NCBI GenBank assembly: GCA_951230915.1
Contig: OX579636.1
Span: 3,921,001-3,985,000, forward strand
DNA length: 64,000 bases
Direction of reading: 5' to 3'
DNA from: Antitrichia curtipendula
Taxonomy: Eukaryota > Streptophyta > Bryopsida > Hypnales > Leucodontaceae
Shown here: piece after piece, positions 36,301-47,920 of the stretch
Layout of the letters: each line of letters opens with the position of its first letter
How positions within the stretch are numbered: the stretch's first letter is position 1
Made by a program: the position numbers and the translations under genes
Notes under the pieces: generated by a model
Seen by the model: the letters and a program-made list of their open reading frames with translations, nothing else
The model's database searches: none
Told to the model about the DNA's origin: nothing

Positions 36301-36518
36301 TTCAATAGCATAGCAAAGCTTCGCAAAACTTCGCAAAACTTGCAAACAACTTTTCCATCTGGCCGTAGTGTGTACCAAGATTCCCACTGTGATCTTGCTC
36401 CACCCATTGCTCTTATCTGTCTTCCTTTACATGCCCCTGCACCAAAAAAAATATTAGTATTATGTTTGAAATGTGATGTGGAAACAACACTTGTTGCTCT
36501 CACAACAAGTGCCACCAC
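33321..36518 (-). pseudogene. Decayed hAT-superfamily transposase (BED, DUF659, hAT C-terminal)
   Basis: Reading the minus strand: a BED-type finger (SQWESWYTLRPDGKVVCKFC, then FHLGYRRNEILLGV) at about 36410-36220, with a frameshift near 36270-36292 inside it. After another frame change near 36040, a long frame at 36005-34899 is DUF659-like (KYGVTICSDGWDN, VVQVCTDNAANM, CSAHALDLLLEDW). The hAT dimerisation region follows (EWWDLLGSGARTLAPIARKI, SCERNWSMYSFVHNKSRNRL). A long Ser/Arg-rich and acidic tail runs to 33321. From 36005 down it is one frame with stops at 34899 (TAA), 34182 (TGA) and 34086 (TAA), each one C-to-T step from a sense codon. Complete in domains but not able to make a full protein. 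A likely intron acceptor (GGTGCAG) lies near 36440. Terminal inverted repeats were not found. Confidence 0.88.
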
Positions 36519-36644
36519 AACACACTCTTCTTGGACTTCGCTCTACTGCAATGGTTGTACTCCAACCAAGTCATGAAAGGCAAAATCAGCAAGGGAAAGT
36601 AATCTTGAATAGGCAGAAGTCCTTAATATACACCTTGAAGCCCT

Positions 36645-36669
36645 CCCTAAAACCCTAAACCCTAAACCC
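36645..36669 (+). repeat. Short CCCTAAA patch
   Basis: About three CCCTAAA units upstream of the hAT gene. Interstitial telomere-like sequence, or the telo-box type of promoter motif; too short to say more. Confidence 0.55.
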
Positions 36670-36712
36670 AGCTAGACGGAGTGACGACTGATGGGGTGGA
36701 CCCTAAACCCGC

Positions 36713-36985
36713 AGCCTTGCCAACAAAACCGTCCAAAGGGCGACTGTCCCGTCCTGTAATATTCCGGTCTAGGGGACGGGACGGTTTCCCGTCCAGAGGA
36801 CGGAGAGGCCGTCCAAGGGACGGATTACCGTCCTAGAGACGAGAATTCCGTCCAGAGACGGCCCGACGCCGTCGCAGAATGGACAGACTTCATCCGCGCT
36901 TCGGATGGTCCCGTCAGTATCGGCGACGGGCTGTGACGCGTCAGGACGGACGCGTCATGACATCCGGACGTGAAAAGCCCACGTC
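36713..36985. repeat. CCGTCC/GGACGG block upstream of the hAT gene
   Basis: Irregular repeats of CCGTCC and GGACGG, such as GGGACGGGACGG and GAGGACGGAGAGGCCGTCC. Less regular than the arrays at 26.6 and 29.5 kb but the same motif. It starts about 195 bp before the first recognisable hAT coding sequence. Confidence 0.75.
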
Positions 36986-37795
36986 ACGTCCGGATAGACA
37001 ACCCTGGCAGGTGTTGCTACTGATCTTGGCTGTTGTATCCGCATGTTCCGCTTCGTGGAAGGTTTCTTATCCCGTCCACGCCTACGGCCCCTTCTCCTAG
37101 TCTGTTGAACCCCTTCACGGACACAAATGGCATTTGAATCTTCCACTCACATATCTCCTGTCTCTTGTCCCCTTTGACATACAATACCGAGCCCACTTTC
37201 CCTTCTCCATTCCTCTCTTCCCCTCCCCTGCACTGCCCTCCCCCGCATTGCCCTCCCTCGCACTATCCTCCCCCCCATCGCGTCGCGTAAGTTGTATTCA
37301 TAGCCTAAGGCTAGAGCTGCTTGCTCCCCTCCTCCCTCCGGGCGATCGCTGCAATTGTTTAGGTTGCCCTTGCGATTCTTCTCTGCTACAGCAACAGTCT
37401 TCGTCATTTTTGCGGGCAAATTTTCTTTTTCGAAGTTACAAAATTGTAGAGCACCCGGTGGAGCACTCGCCGTCACTTGAAGCTAACATGCCTGAACGTC
37501 CCAAAGGTCCGCCGCTTTGATAGGGGTGAACTCCTTTGTCGGCAAATTAGTGGCTTGCAGGATAAACGGGGTCAACAGCCGTGTTAGGCTTGGACACGTC
37601 TCTGACAATTCCAACATCAGCAATTGCTACGAAGCCTCCCCTTCTAACCCCAACGCCATCTCCTGCGCCGCCCTTTGCCGCTCCCTCTCTTTGCGCTTCA
37701 CTCAAACTTTGCATGCCGGAGATCGTTGGCCTAGTCTTCCCCGTGCTGCTAGCCGGGCCGCGTCCTTGAAGAGTACTTGGTTGCTAATCTCGGTC
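36986..37795. other. C-rich, low-complexity stretch
   Basis: It includes a CT-rich run with repeated CCCTCCC and GCACT blocks at 37195-37285. Pro/Ser-rich open frames here follow from composition. I see no supported gene. Confidence 0.4.
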
Positions 37796-38330
37796 AGGCC
37801 ACAATGCTTGTGCAATCCTAAACACCTCCTCTGAAAAATCACGCTGTTTGCGCCAACCCAGGATATATGCAATGTTGCTATACCATAAAACCCTGAAATG
37901 TCTCGCCCTCGGAACTTCCGGCACCTGATGGATCCTATGGCAACGCGGAAGCCCTAGTAGGTGATCGTCATCCGGTAAATTTACAATACGAATAATCTGA
38001 GTGTTAGTGGCAGCTATCTCTACAAGCCAAGCGTGAAGCGAAATCACATGCGCAAGACGAGATGCAGGGAATTGGCAACGCAAACCCTCCCATAAATCAG
38101 CCATAGCAATGCTCCCTAAAAGAGGAAGAGAAGTATACTTCAAATTGCATTAGAATACGTGAGCAGTAGGAGGTAATCAACTAACCGAGTGAGAGGTTGC
38201 CAAGGAGAACAACAATCCGGTGTGATTATGCGGCAAACATCGCCGCCCGCCCAAGGATTGCGACACCGCCGCCTCCGTGCCCTTCCTTCAGTCGTCGCCA
38301 TCGACATCAACCACGCGCAACGCCGAATTC
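37796..38330 (-). CDS. Possible two-exon gene fragment of unknown function
   Basis: On the minus strand, about 38300-38175 reads MSMATTEGRARRRRCRNPW and CCSPWQPLTR, then a GTTAGT donor. After a TCTTTTAG acceptor near 38123 comes MADLWEGLRCQFP with a Leu/Ile/Trp-rich stretch, ending at about 37796. The two halves do not join in phase by my reading, so there is a lesion or a wrong junction. Composition looks protein-like, but I recognise no domain. A further frame at 38657-38439 might be an upstream exon. Confidence 0.25.
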
Positions 38331-38814
38331 TTCCATGCATGTATGCAAATTACTTGCTCCAATCTCCCTCCCTCCAAAATTCTACTAACCTCAATCAAAT
38401 GTCCTGTCGATCAAGGGACACCACAAAATGAGCACTCTTCACCTTGCTCTGTACCTCCTAGGATCCAATGCCTCTAAAAAAGAGCCACAAAAATCAAGAG
38501 GCAAATTACAGCACCGAGACATCCTAGAAGTGAAAGGCGCAACCTCATATTCTTTTAGCGAGGGCAACACGCGAGAAGAGAAGCCATTATAAAAGTAATA
38601 TGATTCCGCGGGAAAGCATTGTTCCATCTGTTGGATTGAAAAGGGCCCAACGGTCATTCTCCGAGTGCCGTAGATCCTAGCCCGAAGGAAAATCTAAGCT
38701 GGCATGGCTCCCACACACCGGAAATAAAACCCTATCTGCACTATTTTGAGTACATTAATTGAATGACACGTTGGATTTTAAATCAGATTACACCATGTGA
38801 CTCAGCACTAAGAT

Positions 38815-39335
38815 AACCTTGCCTATGACAGGCAAAATAACTGATTTGTCATGTTGCCATTACCCAAAAAATTCTGATTTTTTTTCATTCAAAGATAAAT
38901 CTGAGAAATGAAGGAAGCAACTGGAATTTTATTTTTTGGACAAAGTATGAATTAGTTATGAATTTCTAAAGTATTCTGCCCAATTGGTCTAGAAGAATCT
39001 ATAGACTACCCCAAATCAACAAAAAGTGTTTCTATAATGGTCATCTTACCACCTAAAGCAATCACTAGATTTTCTAACATGGCCATGACATGAAGGAATA
39101 AAAAAAATAACTTTTTATGACAAGTTTATACTAGAAAGGGGTAAATGTCCTATGACAGTCACTAATAACTCCATGGCCATCTCCCAAGGCATTGATTTTG
39201 GCCACTAACCAACCTAATGAAGGCATAATCTCATTTATTGACAAAAATCTGATATGGGTTGATGTAAGGCTTTAATGGGTGGTTTTGTAGATGTTTGCAT
39301 TAGGTGGTCTGCCTGTCATAGGCAAGTTTACCTTA
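38815..39335 (+). mobile_element. Inverted-repeat element (~510 bp), complete copy
   Basis: The ends carry CTTGCCTATGACAGGCA (38819-38835) and its complement TGCCTGTCATAGGCAAG (39310-39326). Each end is itself a small palindrome. The internal sequence matches the truncated inverted copy at 26985-27335. No coding capacity. The target-site duplication is unclear, so I do not assign a superfamily. Confidence 0.7.
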
Positions 39336-41849
39336 GAAGCCCCAAAACTCAGTAGTTGAATTTTTTCCCAAACCCATCCCCAATTTTCCACAATTCACTT
39401 TCGCGTTTGGGTTGGAGACAGAATATGTCCCCAGGGTCCTTCTGGGGTTAATGTCTGCCAAGGATCCTAAATACAGTAACCACATCCCCCAAACAAAGGC
39501 TCTCTATCTAGTTGACATATGTTTAAAGCTCCTTTTGAGCTGATTTTGAACATGCTCATTTATTGATCCTTTTGAGCTGTAGTTTAATCATGCTGATTTG
39601 AAGGCTGGCCTTTTGAGTTGATTTGAAGGCCTTTTGAGCTGATTTGATTCACTGTCACTTTGAGTTGATCTCATGTTTCTTTTGAGCTAATGCTAAGCTA
39701 TCAGTTGACTCATGATATTATACGTGGCATTCTTTTTAAGCAAATTCATACTACTAAGGTAGGAGGTCCATAAAGCAATCATCTAAATGCTCAAGCTGGA
39801 TTTTAGGGAGATAAAACATCTTAAAATATTGTTCAGTAAATTTTCTTTGAAAGACAAGATAAAATGGCACTCGGCCCAAATTGTGTCATATTTTTTGGAG
39901 CTTTGCAGAATTAGCTAAGGGATTAAGATTTAGGATTTAGGATTTTTGGGTTTTAGAATGTAGAATTAGGATTTAGGGTTTAAGGTTTAGGGTTAAACAG
40001 ATTTGTTATAAGATCCATATTTGTTATTTTGGAGCTTTGGATAGACCTACTCCCCTGTTTTAGGGGTCTACAATTTCTAATGGTGGTGGTTAGAACCTAT
40101 ATAAGTTCTTAGATTGTGAAATATAGAAGGTTTGACTTTAGGACTGATTTCCATATACGGGGTTCAAAATGGATGTTTGAAGAATCTACCACGAGTGATT
40201 TTTTGTGCTTATTTGTGGATTTGGACTTCTAGAAGTTTTTAGATTATGAGGGTTTTAATGTTTGACTAAAAGATTGATGTTAAAGTTGACTTTCGTGTAA
40301 TTTGTAGGGTGTAAATCAAGCACATTAATAAGCGTGCTTATGTCCACTATTATACTATATTCTATAAAAAAATGATTGCAAAATTTCAAAATCTATTTGA
40401 AAAATATTAGGACACTACTATAATTTCTATATTGATTTCATACCGTCATATATATTAGAATTTTACTAGAAGTAAAAAGCTAATTTTAACCCCTAAAGTC
40501 CCATTGTCCCTACGAGGACAAAAATGGATTTTGAGTAGCTCCTACATTTTCAATGTTTGTCTTGATTTTTTGAATTAAAAAAAAATAGAGAAACACATTA
40601 GCATGTGGGGAATATAATTTTTATTTCAATCCATGCCTAGATCAAAGCAAGAGTTGTAACATCCTCGATCCAAAATGGAGTTCATTGGGCATTGCAAAAA
40701 ATCACTCAAAGTTAAAATACAATTTTCAAAACTTTCTTTTCATAGAAAATATCTTAGTCTACATGGAAAGATATTTATTCATTTTACTTAGATTAGCAAT
40801 GAAATAGTTGCGGAGTCCAATTAATCTTATTTTTCAAGCAATCAAAAATCTTCTTGAAAAATATCTAATTGAAAAGAAGGGATAGGCTTCTTCTCCCACT
40901 CTACATTTTTTTATCGTAGATGTATATAAATAAATAAATAAAAAGGAAAAAACATCCTCTCTATATTCCCTATATTATTCTTATATTTCAATCAAATTAA
41001 ATGAAGTGCAATTTTTGTAGTATTATCCGTACATTCTCCAATTCGTACTCGCATTTTAAAAAAATGTAGACAAAGAAAAATTCATCTTTGCCTATTATAT
41101 AAAAATCACTCCCTAACTTTTATATACGTGTAAGGAAATAATGATGAAGAGGAAAGCATTCTTCATATGCTTATTTTTTCCTGCATTTAAATAGAAAATA
41201 TGAACATAGAATTATATGGACTCCCGCAAAATATGTCACTTTAAAACCTTTTTTTGAGAGAATATGTAGACTACTTTACTATTCCTAAATCAATAATAGG
41301 AAATATTGTAAAGTCGATGAAATCAATGGAAAAAGTACTAATAAGATCAGCCCCGAATAAGATGAGTCTTCTATGTATGTACTCACAATAAAAATGAATA
41401 AGCTTCTCAATTTTTTCCTTGCTATAACCTAATTTAGAGTATAAAATAATTTTTCATTATAAAATGAACATTTTTCTACGTAATTCATATCCTAAAGCCA
41501 ATTTGAAGATAATAAAGTCGGTACTAAAATATTTCATCTAAATTTTTTACAACACCATTGACTAATAGTACATTCATAAGTAACATTACAGTTTTACTAT
41601 ATTGCGGCTTCAAAATCTCATAAAAATTCACTAGAAAATAAATTTTGTTTGAGAAACAAGAGAACTTCATGATTGTTGCTTTATTTAATTTGTATAATCC
41701 CAAGAATTTCCTTGGTGGCCTCTTCAAAGTTAGAGTATGTACCTATGATTGTCATTTTTGGTAAAAAAATTTAAAATATTTTACGGAGATAGGCAACTGA
41801 AATCCATCAACTTTTAGGGAATATAATTTATAGCTTTTTTCATTACAAC
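39336..41849. other. AT-rich non-coding stretch
   Basis: No gene recognised. It holds a degenerate TTTAGGG patch at 39925-39995, repeated TTTTGAGCTGATTTGA phrases at 39530-39690, and repeats shared with 7.0-7.2 kb at 40488-40575 and 40605-40660. Confidence 0.5.
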
Positions 41850-43450
41850 AAGTTTGATTCCTGTTGCTGTGCTATTTGGCAGTAAAGTTTTTTATTTTTG
41901 AGGATTAATTGGGTGTATTTTGCTTCTTTTGTTGTATGAAATTGTTGTTTGTGTTCCAATTTGGGTGGTTGTGTGAAGAAATTGTCAAATTGAATGTTTG
42001 TTTTTGAGTCCTTGTTTTGGAATTAGGTTAGTTGGTAATACCATTTAGGTGAAGTTAATTGTCATTGGATGAATGTCAATTTTGAAGTCCAATTTGGTTT
42101 TGCTTTGGGCACTCAGATGATAGGATTATCAATCCAAGTTGGGCTAGTTATCAAAGGAGTTGCGGCAGTTATGCGAAGGATTCCAATTTGGCAATTGAGC
42201 TGTGTTTCATGTGTGAGTTCAAGCCGGTTAGGAAACTGTCCAGTTTTGGATTTTAAGGAGGTGTTTTCCAATTTGGTTTTCACCCACTGTTTAAAAGAGT
42301 CCAGTGCAAGTCCCAGCCGGGTGTGCTGTGTTTTTGTTGTTTTATGTGTGTTTCTATTTGGTTTCAATATATGTGTGTGTGTTCTAAGAGGACAAGTGGT
42401 CCTAGTTAGTGTATGAGTCTTCATTGGAGAGCTGAGAATGTCAACGTGGATGCTTGGGCTGTCGGTTCCGAATCGAGAAGTTTTGTGCAGATCAAGTGCA
42501 GATGATAATTTGGGAAAAGTGAATTTTCCTAATCGGAGTGTATGAAGGATGGTGAAGTTGCTGTGAGGAGAAAATTGTCTATTTGGAGAAGTGCAGTCTC
42601 GAGTGCAGTGATAGTTGCAAATTGATTAGTAATGGGAATTGGATTCAATTCGGGAAGCTGAAAAATTCAATTTGGAGTTTCGGAGTGAAGTCAATTTGGA
42701 AGAAAACAGTGATTGGAAATGGGGATTTTAAATTCCAATTAAAGTTAATGTTAATAACGTTAAATCTGTAAACGGTGATTTGTCACCAATTTAGATTAAT
42801 GAAATGAAAGTGTATTAGCAAATTGGCAGCATGTGTATGAGTCGATTATTGGAAGTGTTTGATGTATGACTGATGTTCAGTTGGTTTAACAATGATTTAC
42901 AGAAATGTGAGTATGTCCAAATGGGAGATATTTTGATGAAATACAACTTGGGTTGATTTAATTCGGAATTCAATTTGGAAGTTCTGTATGACTTTGCTAT
43001 GATTTGCAATTTCTTTCCAAGTCGGTTATGTATAGAATCTTTGATTTATAACAGTCCGAATTGGAATTTGAATAAAGTTTGACTGTTGTCAATAGAATTT
43101 CCAATTGGATTTGTTTGTGAATGCATGTCATTGTCAAATTAGAGTGATGATGATTATGAGGGAACAATTTGGTTCTAGTGCATTGATTGAGAGAAAAGAA
43201 TCAAATATCAATTTGGTGGAATTATGTTGAATATCCGAGTTGGAGACAAGACGGTGATGCCCAGTCAGTGCGATTTGGGAAGTTGAGAAGCCTTGTTGAG
43301 CTTGGTTCGTGAAGCAGTCCTAGTTGGAGTTAAAGACTTGGCTGAAGGTTGTACCAGTGCGTTCCGATTTGGAGCAAAGAGCAAAAAGACCTCATTAGCT
43401 GTGAAGTGAAGATCAACATACAATTTGGGGTGATACTTAACTTGGTGGTT
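41850..43450 (+). other. G/T-skewed stretch with about twenty AATTTGG motifs
   Basis: CAATTTGG, CCAATTTGG and close variants recur irregularly, about twenty times, mostly in plus orientation. The plus strand is rich in G and T and poor in C. The open frame at 42069-42416 has no recognisable domain and I do not call it a gene. Confidence 0.6.
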
Positions 43451-45165
43451 ATAAGAATGGAGTGAAATAAATTCAGTAAATTAAATGAAATATGGTGAGA
43501 AATTAAATTAATACTAGTTGGAAGTATGCCTTTCTCGTTGTTTTATTCCCTAATTAGTTGTTATTGTTGTTGTAGAAGTAAGCCTATTTAATAGACCTCC
43601 CTAGGAACGAACTTTACTATTGATTTAGGAATTTCCAAATAGGATCTAAATCCATCTACAATTCCAAACTTCCAATTCTTATAGATTATATTTTTTCCTA
43701 ACTTCTAATTCTTATTAAGAAAATAGAAAGTCACAATCTATAATAAGGACATTTGAAGATAAAAAGCTTCAAGCCTTTTTAACTACCAAAGGAGAGCCAA
43801 CAAAATACTTTCTTTATTTTAGACGCTAAATTCTTGTGATTGGTAAATGGCCTTTACGCTTTAAGGATTAAAACATATTATAAGTAGAATTTAGGCGCTT
43901 CATGTTTAATAGCTAAAATTCAAGTTCTTTATTTTTGTAATGGTACAAACAATATAGCTTTCAAGGAATAATTTAGATATGTGTTTTAAGAAATGTACAT
44001 TTAAGCTATTTTGGATATATATTTTTAGAATTGAAATTTTTGTGATTCTTACCTTCAAACTTTACCAGATAACTTTATTAAATCTTTTATGAAATTTCTA
44101 CGAGTGCAAACTCAATGTCTCTATAACTTATATAGTTATACCATATTGTTTTTCAGTATTAGACTAAAATTCCAAGGAAATTTCATTCATTTTTATCTTA
44201 AAAGATTTAATTTCAATTATTCTCACATAACCTCAATTTCTAACACGCATTTGTAAAACTTTTTGGCAAGACAGAAAATGATATTGCTTTTCAGGAATGT
44301 GATTTTCATTTCAATTCATACCTGGAAGCAAAAGTCATGCCTTTCTAAGTCCACAAAGCAACACAAAGTGGCACGTCCGTAAAATCCAAAAATATAAAAT
44401 TTCAAAAATTCTTATATTTCTCTTTAAAGCCATAGGCAATGGCCGTCCATCTATAGCCACGGAGATTTGACAGATAAGATGACCCATATTCCATGTTGAG
44501 TCTAGTACCCCTCAAAATTCAAGTAATTGCTCCGTAGGAAAACTTCGGCAGCATTTTTGGTGTTTAGCTTCACCCTAATGTCTCTGCAGACTGGCTCAAA
44601 TTGGAACAAGTTACATTCCATGTATATGGCACCTTTGGGACCAGTGCATTCTCTTGTATCGGTACGGCGGAAGCAAAACAATGTTCACGCAAAATTAAAA
44701 TCAAACAAAATGTAATTCACTCCATTAAAGTGAAGTAAATTACATGAAGACCAATCATTGTAGAGAATGTGCTCAAGAATCAAAGCTTGGCAATAGTTCA
44801 GAAGATAGAAAGTGCTCTTACCCCCAGAAATTGAAAACTAATATAATGGCAATAGCACTTTATAATTGACCTTGCAAGGCACATTTTCGAGAGCAATTTT
44901 GGTGACTAAGAAAAAATGTAATGGAACAGTTAACAAATACAGTTGAAAAAAGCATGGAAGATACGCTTGAGGATGGGTTTTAAAATACAATCAAATAAGT
45001 TTATCCTCCACAATTCAATTGTGAGAGGATCATGTGCACATAAAGATGTGTCTCTTTGCTGGCGCTTATAATGTTGTGGCCGGTGGGTAGCATGCATCAT
45101 ATGCAATAGTTGATGTTCCGTTCTCCATTTCACGTACCACTCTCCAGATTGCATCCCCTTTTGAA
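43451..45165. other. AT-rich non-coding stretch
   Basis: No gene recognised. 44285-44345 resembles repeats at 7165 and 40605. The plus-strand GC content rises after about 45050, at the start of the integrase-like gene. Confidence 0.45.
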
Positions 45166-47061
45166 TTGCCGATACCGTGTATTGCAGTGGTGTTTTCTAA
45201 AGGTCTGCGCTTGTCCCGAATACCCTTTGTAGACAGACAAAGCATGGACGGACATGCATTCCTTGAATTTGTAGAGCGTCGCCTCAATGAAGAGGATAAG
45301 TTAGCACACATTGCAAGTACCCTTGGTATGGGCCGGAACGTCCTCAGTCGGAAACTTTCAGAATCAGGTTGGAGCGGCATGTATTTGAAGGTGACGATGG
45401 AAGAATTGAAGTCTATAATTGAAAGCAAAATTCCTCTCTGCCGTGCAAGAGCAAACTGGGGGATTCGGAGTGTCCAAGCGGCTCTCAAGCTTTGGAAGAT
45501 GCGAGTGCCTCGATCAACCATCCACAACGCACTGAAGGCTCTGCAACCTGAGCAGATGGACCGTCGTCGGTTGGGGCTCCTTTTTCATAGCCAATACACA
45601 ATAATTGAGCCCATGTTTCTCTGGCACATGGATTCCTATGACAAATTAGTGCCCTGGAAGATTCAAGTGCATGCTTGCATCAATGGAGGTTCCCACTTTG
45701 TTGTGTGCGCAAAGGTAGCTACAAACAAACGGGCGGAGACAATATACCAAGGCTACGTGGAGGCAGTAGGGAAATACGGACATCCCCTCCTAATTCGATC
45801 TGATTGTGCAAGCAAGCATACACTAGCTGAAGAGGATATCCGACGTGCCTGATCGGGAGTGTATAAGGCGTATTTGACAAGTTCCTCAATTCACAACCAG
45901 ATCTGACTTGTTAAACCAATAGCTTCTGTTTTCAATTTTTATGTTGTGGTTTTTATGCATACAAACGCTAGCTTCCTCATGATTTTTTCTGCTGTCTTCA
46001 ACGCATTGAGAAGTTTTGGCGGCAATTGTAGACGCATGCAACGTGGTTCTGCAAGTACCTCCTACCATTGATGTCAGAAAGTGGAATCTTGATCATTAGC
46101 AATCCGTGGCATGTTGCCTCATTGTACGCGGTGTTTGTTCATGCATTGTAAGTGGACGTGGACTTATTGGTTGGCATGTGGAATGTGCATCGTGTTCAAA
46201 GGATTGGGGAGAACGGCCAAGACCTTCCATCCCATGTACCGGCAGCCAAATTCAGGCCGGTAGAGAGGATTGCTAGGTAAGTGCTCTTACCCAGGCAGGT
46301 TAGGTATATTGTCCCCATTTTGCAATTTGCAACATAGTCTACTAGTACAAAGAGCTCTTTTGTATTGGATTGTAGTAGATCCATGCTTCCACATAAACTT
46401 ACTATACGTTTGAGACCCATTGAGAAATAATTCATCGTGTGTGACAACTATTGCATACATCCCACTATATAGGATTGTATTAAAGCATCTAAAAATTTTG
46501 ATGGCAGGAAAATTCTACCACCCAACAATGATGCTGCTCCGGATTTGAGGCGCCTACCTCTTCCAAGCTTTGATGATGAACATAGACGGGTACCTGTCCA
46601 CAACAACGAGGATGTCGACGTCACATCAAATTTGGCCTTGGTAATTAACTATTTGAATGTGCTTGTATTCTTTGCCTGTTATGTTGTCATGTATAGGTTG
46701 ATATGTTTGAATAAGCGTTTGCAACAAAGTCCACTTTTTGGTTTGAATGTGCCGAAATAGCCAAGTCCGATTCAATGGAGCTGTGTACACCCCCAATTGT
46801 TGCTCAGTAATAATAAAACTTTTTGAATGGCAGGAAGTCATTTGAATGCGGGATGGCGCTTACGAGCTGGGGAAGCCCAATTGCATCGACTTGGTAGAGG
46901 CGTACCTACTGCATCTATCGATCACGCTAGAGTGTGCAGAAGCAGTTCGCTCAGTTGATGGATTTGCATTGCACGTGGCGTCCATAGTATCTGAGAGTTC
47001 TAACCTTGATCGAACAAGAGCGGCTCGACTAATCATTGATTATTCAGACCAAATTGCATAG
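45166..47061 (+). pseudogene. Integrase-type DDE gene, fragmented multi-exon
   Basis: The first part (45166-45852) has an N-terminal helical region (HIASTLGMGRNVLSRKLSES, then VQAALKLWKMRVPRSTIHNA) and the start of an rve-type DDE core: WHMDSYDKLVPWKIQVHAC (first Asp) and IRSDCASKH (second Asp). This fits the stand-alone integrase-core proteins with an H-x-D-x-x-x-KL-x-x-W motif. TGA stops the frame at 45850-45852, just before SSSIHNQ. Later pieces show SNPWHVASLYAVF and LLVGMWNVHRVQRIGENGQ (to 46276, GTAAGT donor, with an in-frame TAA upstream), then KILPPNNDAAPDLRRLPLPS after GGCAG at about 46508, and RDGAYELGKPNCIDLVEAY from 46846 to 47061. The exon at 46276 joins the next in phase. The catalytic Glu segment is broken. 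No GACGG island lies upstream. Confidence 0.7.
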
Positions 47062-47920
47062 GATTGCTCCCTCTCTTTTATAGGTGATGCATACATTTTT
47101 AGGAGGACCTTAGCAGTCAACTACATATGGCATTATATGTGCGGGTATTGAACTACTTGTGAAATATTGAAAACCAAGTTTGATTGAAAAAATCCGGTTT
47201 CAAAGAATTGAAGTATGTTAAACGTTACAGTTTTCACAAGGACAAAGGTCAACGTCTACACAGTGGTTGTACACATGTAGTTTTGTATTTGTGGCTTTCA
47301 TGAAAAAACATATTGGGTACCTTTGTATTGGATTTCAAAAAATATAAAATATTATCATCCCTTAAAATGCGTAGTTCAAATTATGATTGTCTTTTTTTCA
47401 TGAATGTGAACTATCATGAAAACCATCATTCTTTTTTTTGCCATGTGTATACCATCCATAATTATCTAGTTGACCAATAAAAATCCAATGACATTGATAT
47501 TATGTTCAACAACCGGGAAATACTATTATATTGCCATCCATTTGGACAGCACATTCATGACCGCTGCTGGTTAGATTCTCCGCTGCCTCGTAAAGCAGCA
47601 TCTACAAGTCTATACTCTACGTCCTATAAAAATCCCGTTCATATCTTCCCACGTGGAATTTGAAGGATCTCGTTCATAAGTCCCATAATAACAAACACGT
47701 GTGTTTCTTTCTAGTTGATTGAAAAGCACAGTTCCCATACGTCTCCACCAGTCCGTATGCGCATATGCACTTTTGAACCTTGTGATAGTGCCCATTGCTT
47801 TCGACAGTCACATTAGTATATTCTCCTAGCATTTTGCTTTGTCACGTAGCGCGCATGAAATCTAAATCCACTGTTACCGAATTTTTAGATTGAAGCATAT
47901 TTAGCAATCACGCCCTTGTC
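47062..47920. other. AT-rich spacer
   Basis: No gene recognised between the integrase-like gene and the next open frame. Confidence 0.5.

Noticed and set aside
37134..37520. 128-residue Pro/Ser/Leu-rich frame
   Set aside because: Composition follows a CT-rich run with short repeats; no domain or codon pattern supports a gene.
42069..42416. 115-residue frame in the AATTTGG-rich stretch
   Set aside because: No recognisable domain; its Cys/Val/Phe-rich translation reflects G/T-rich sequence.
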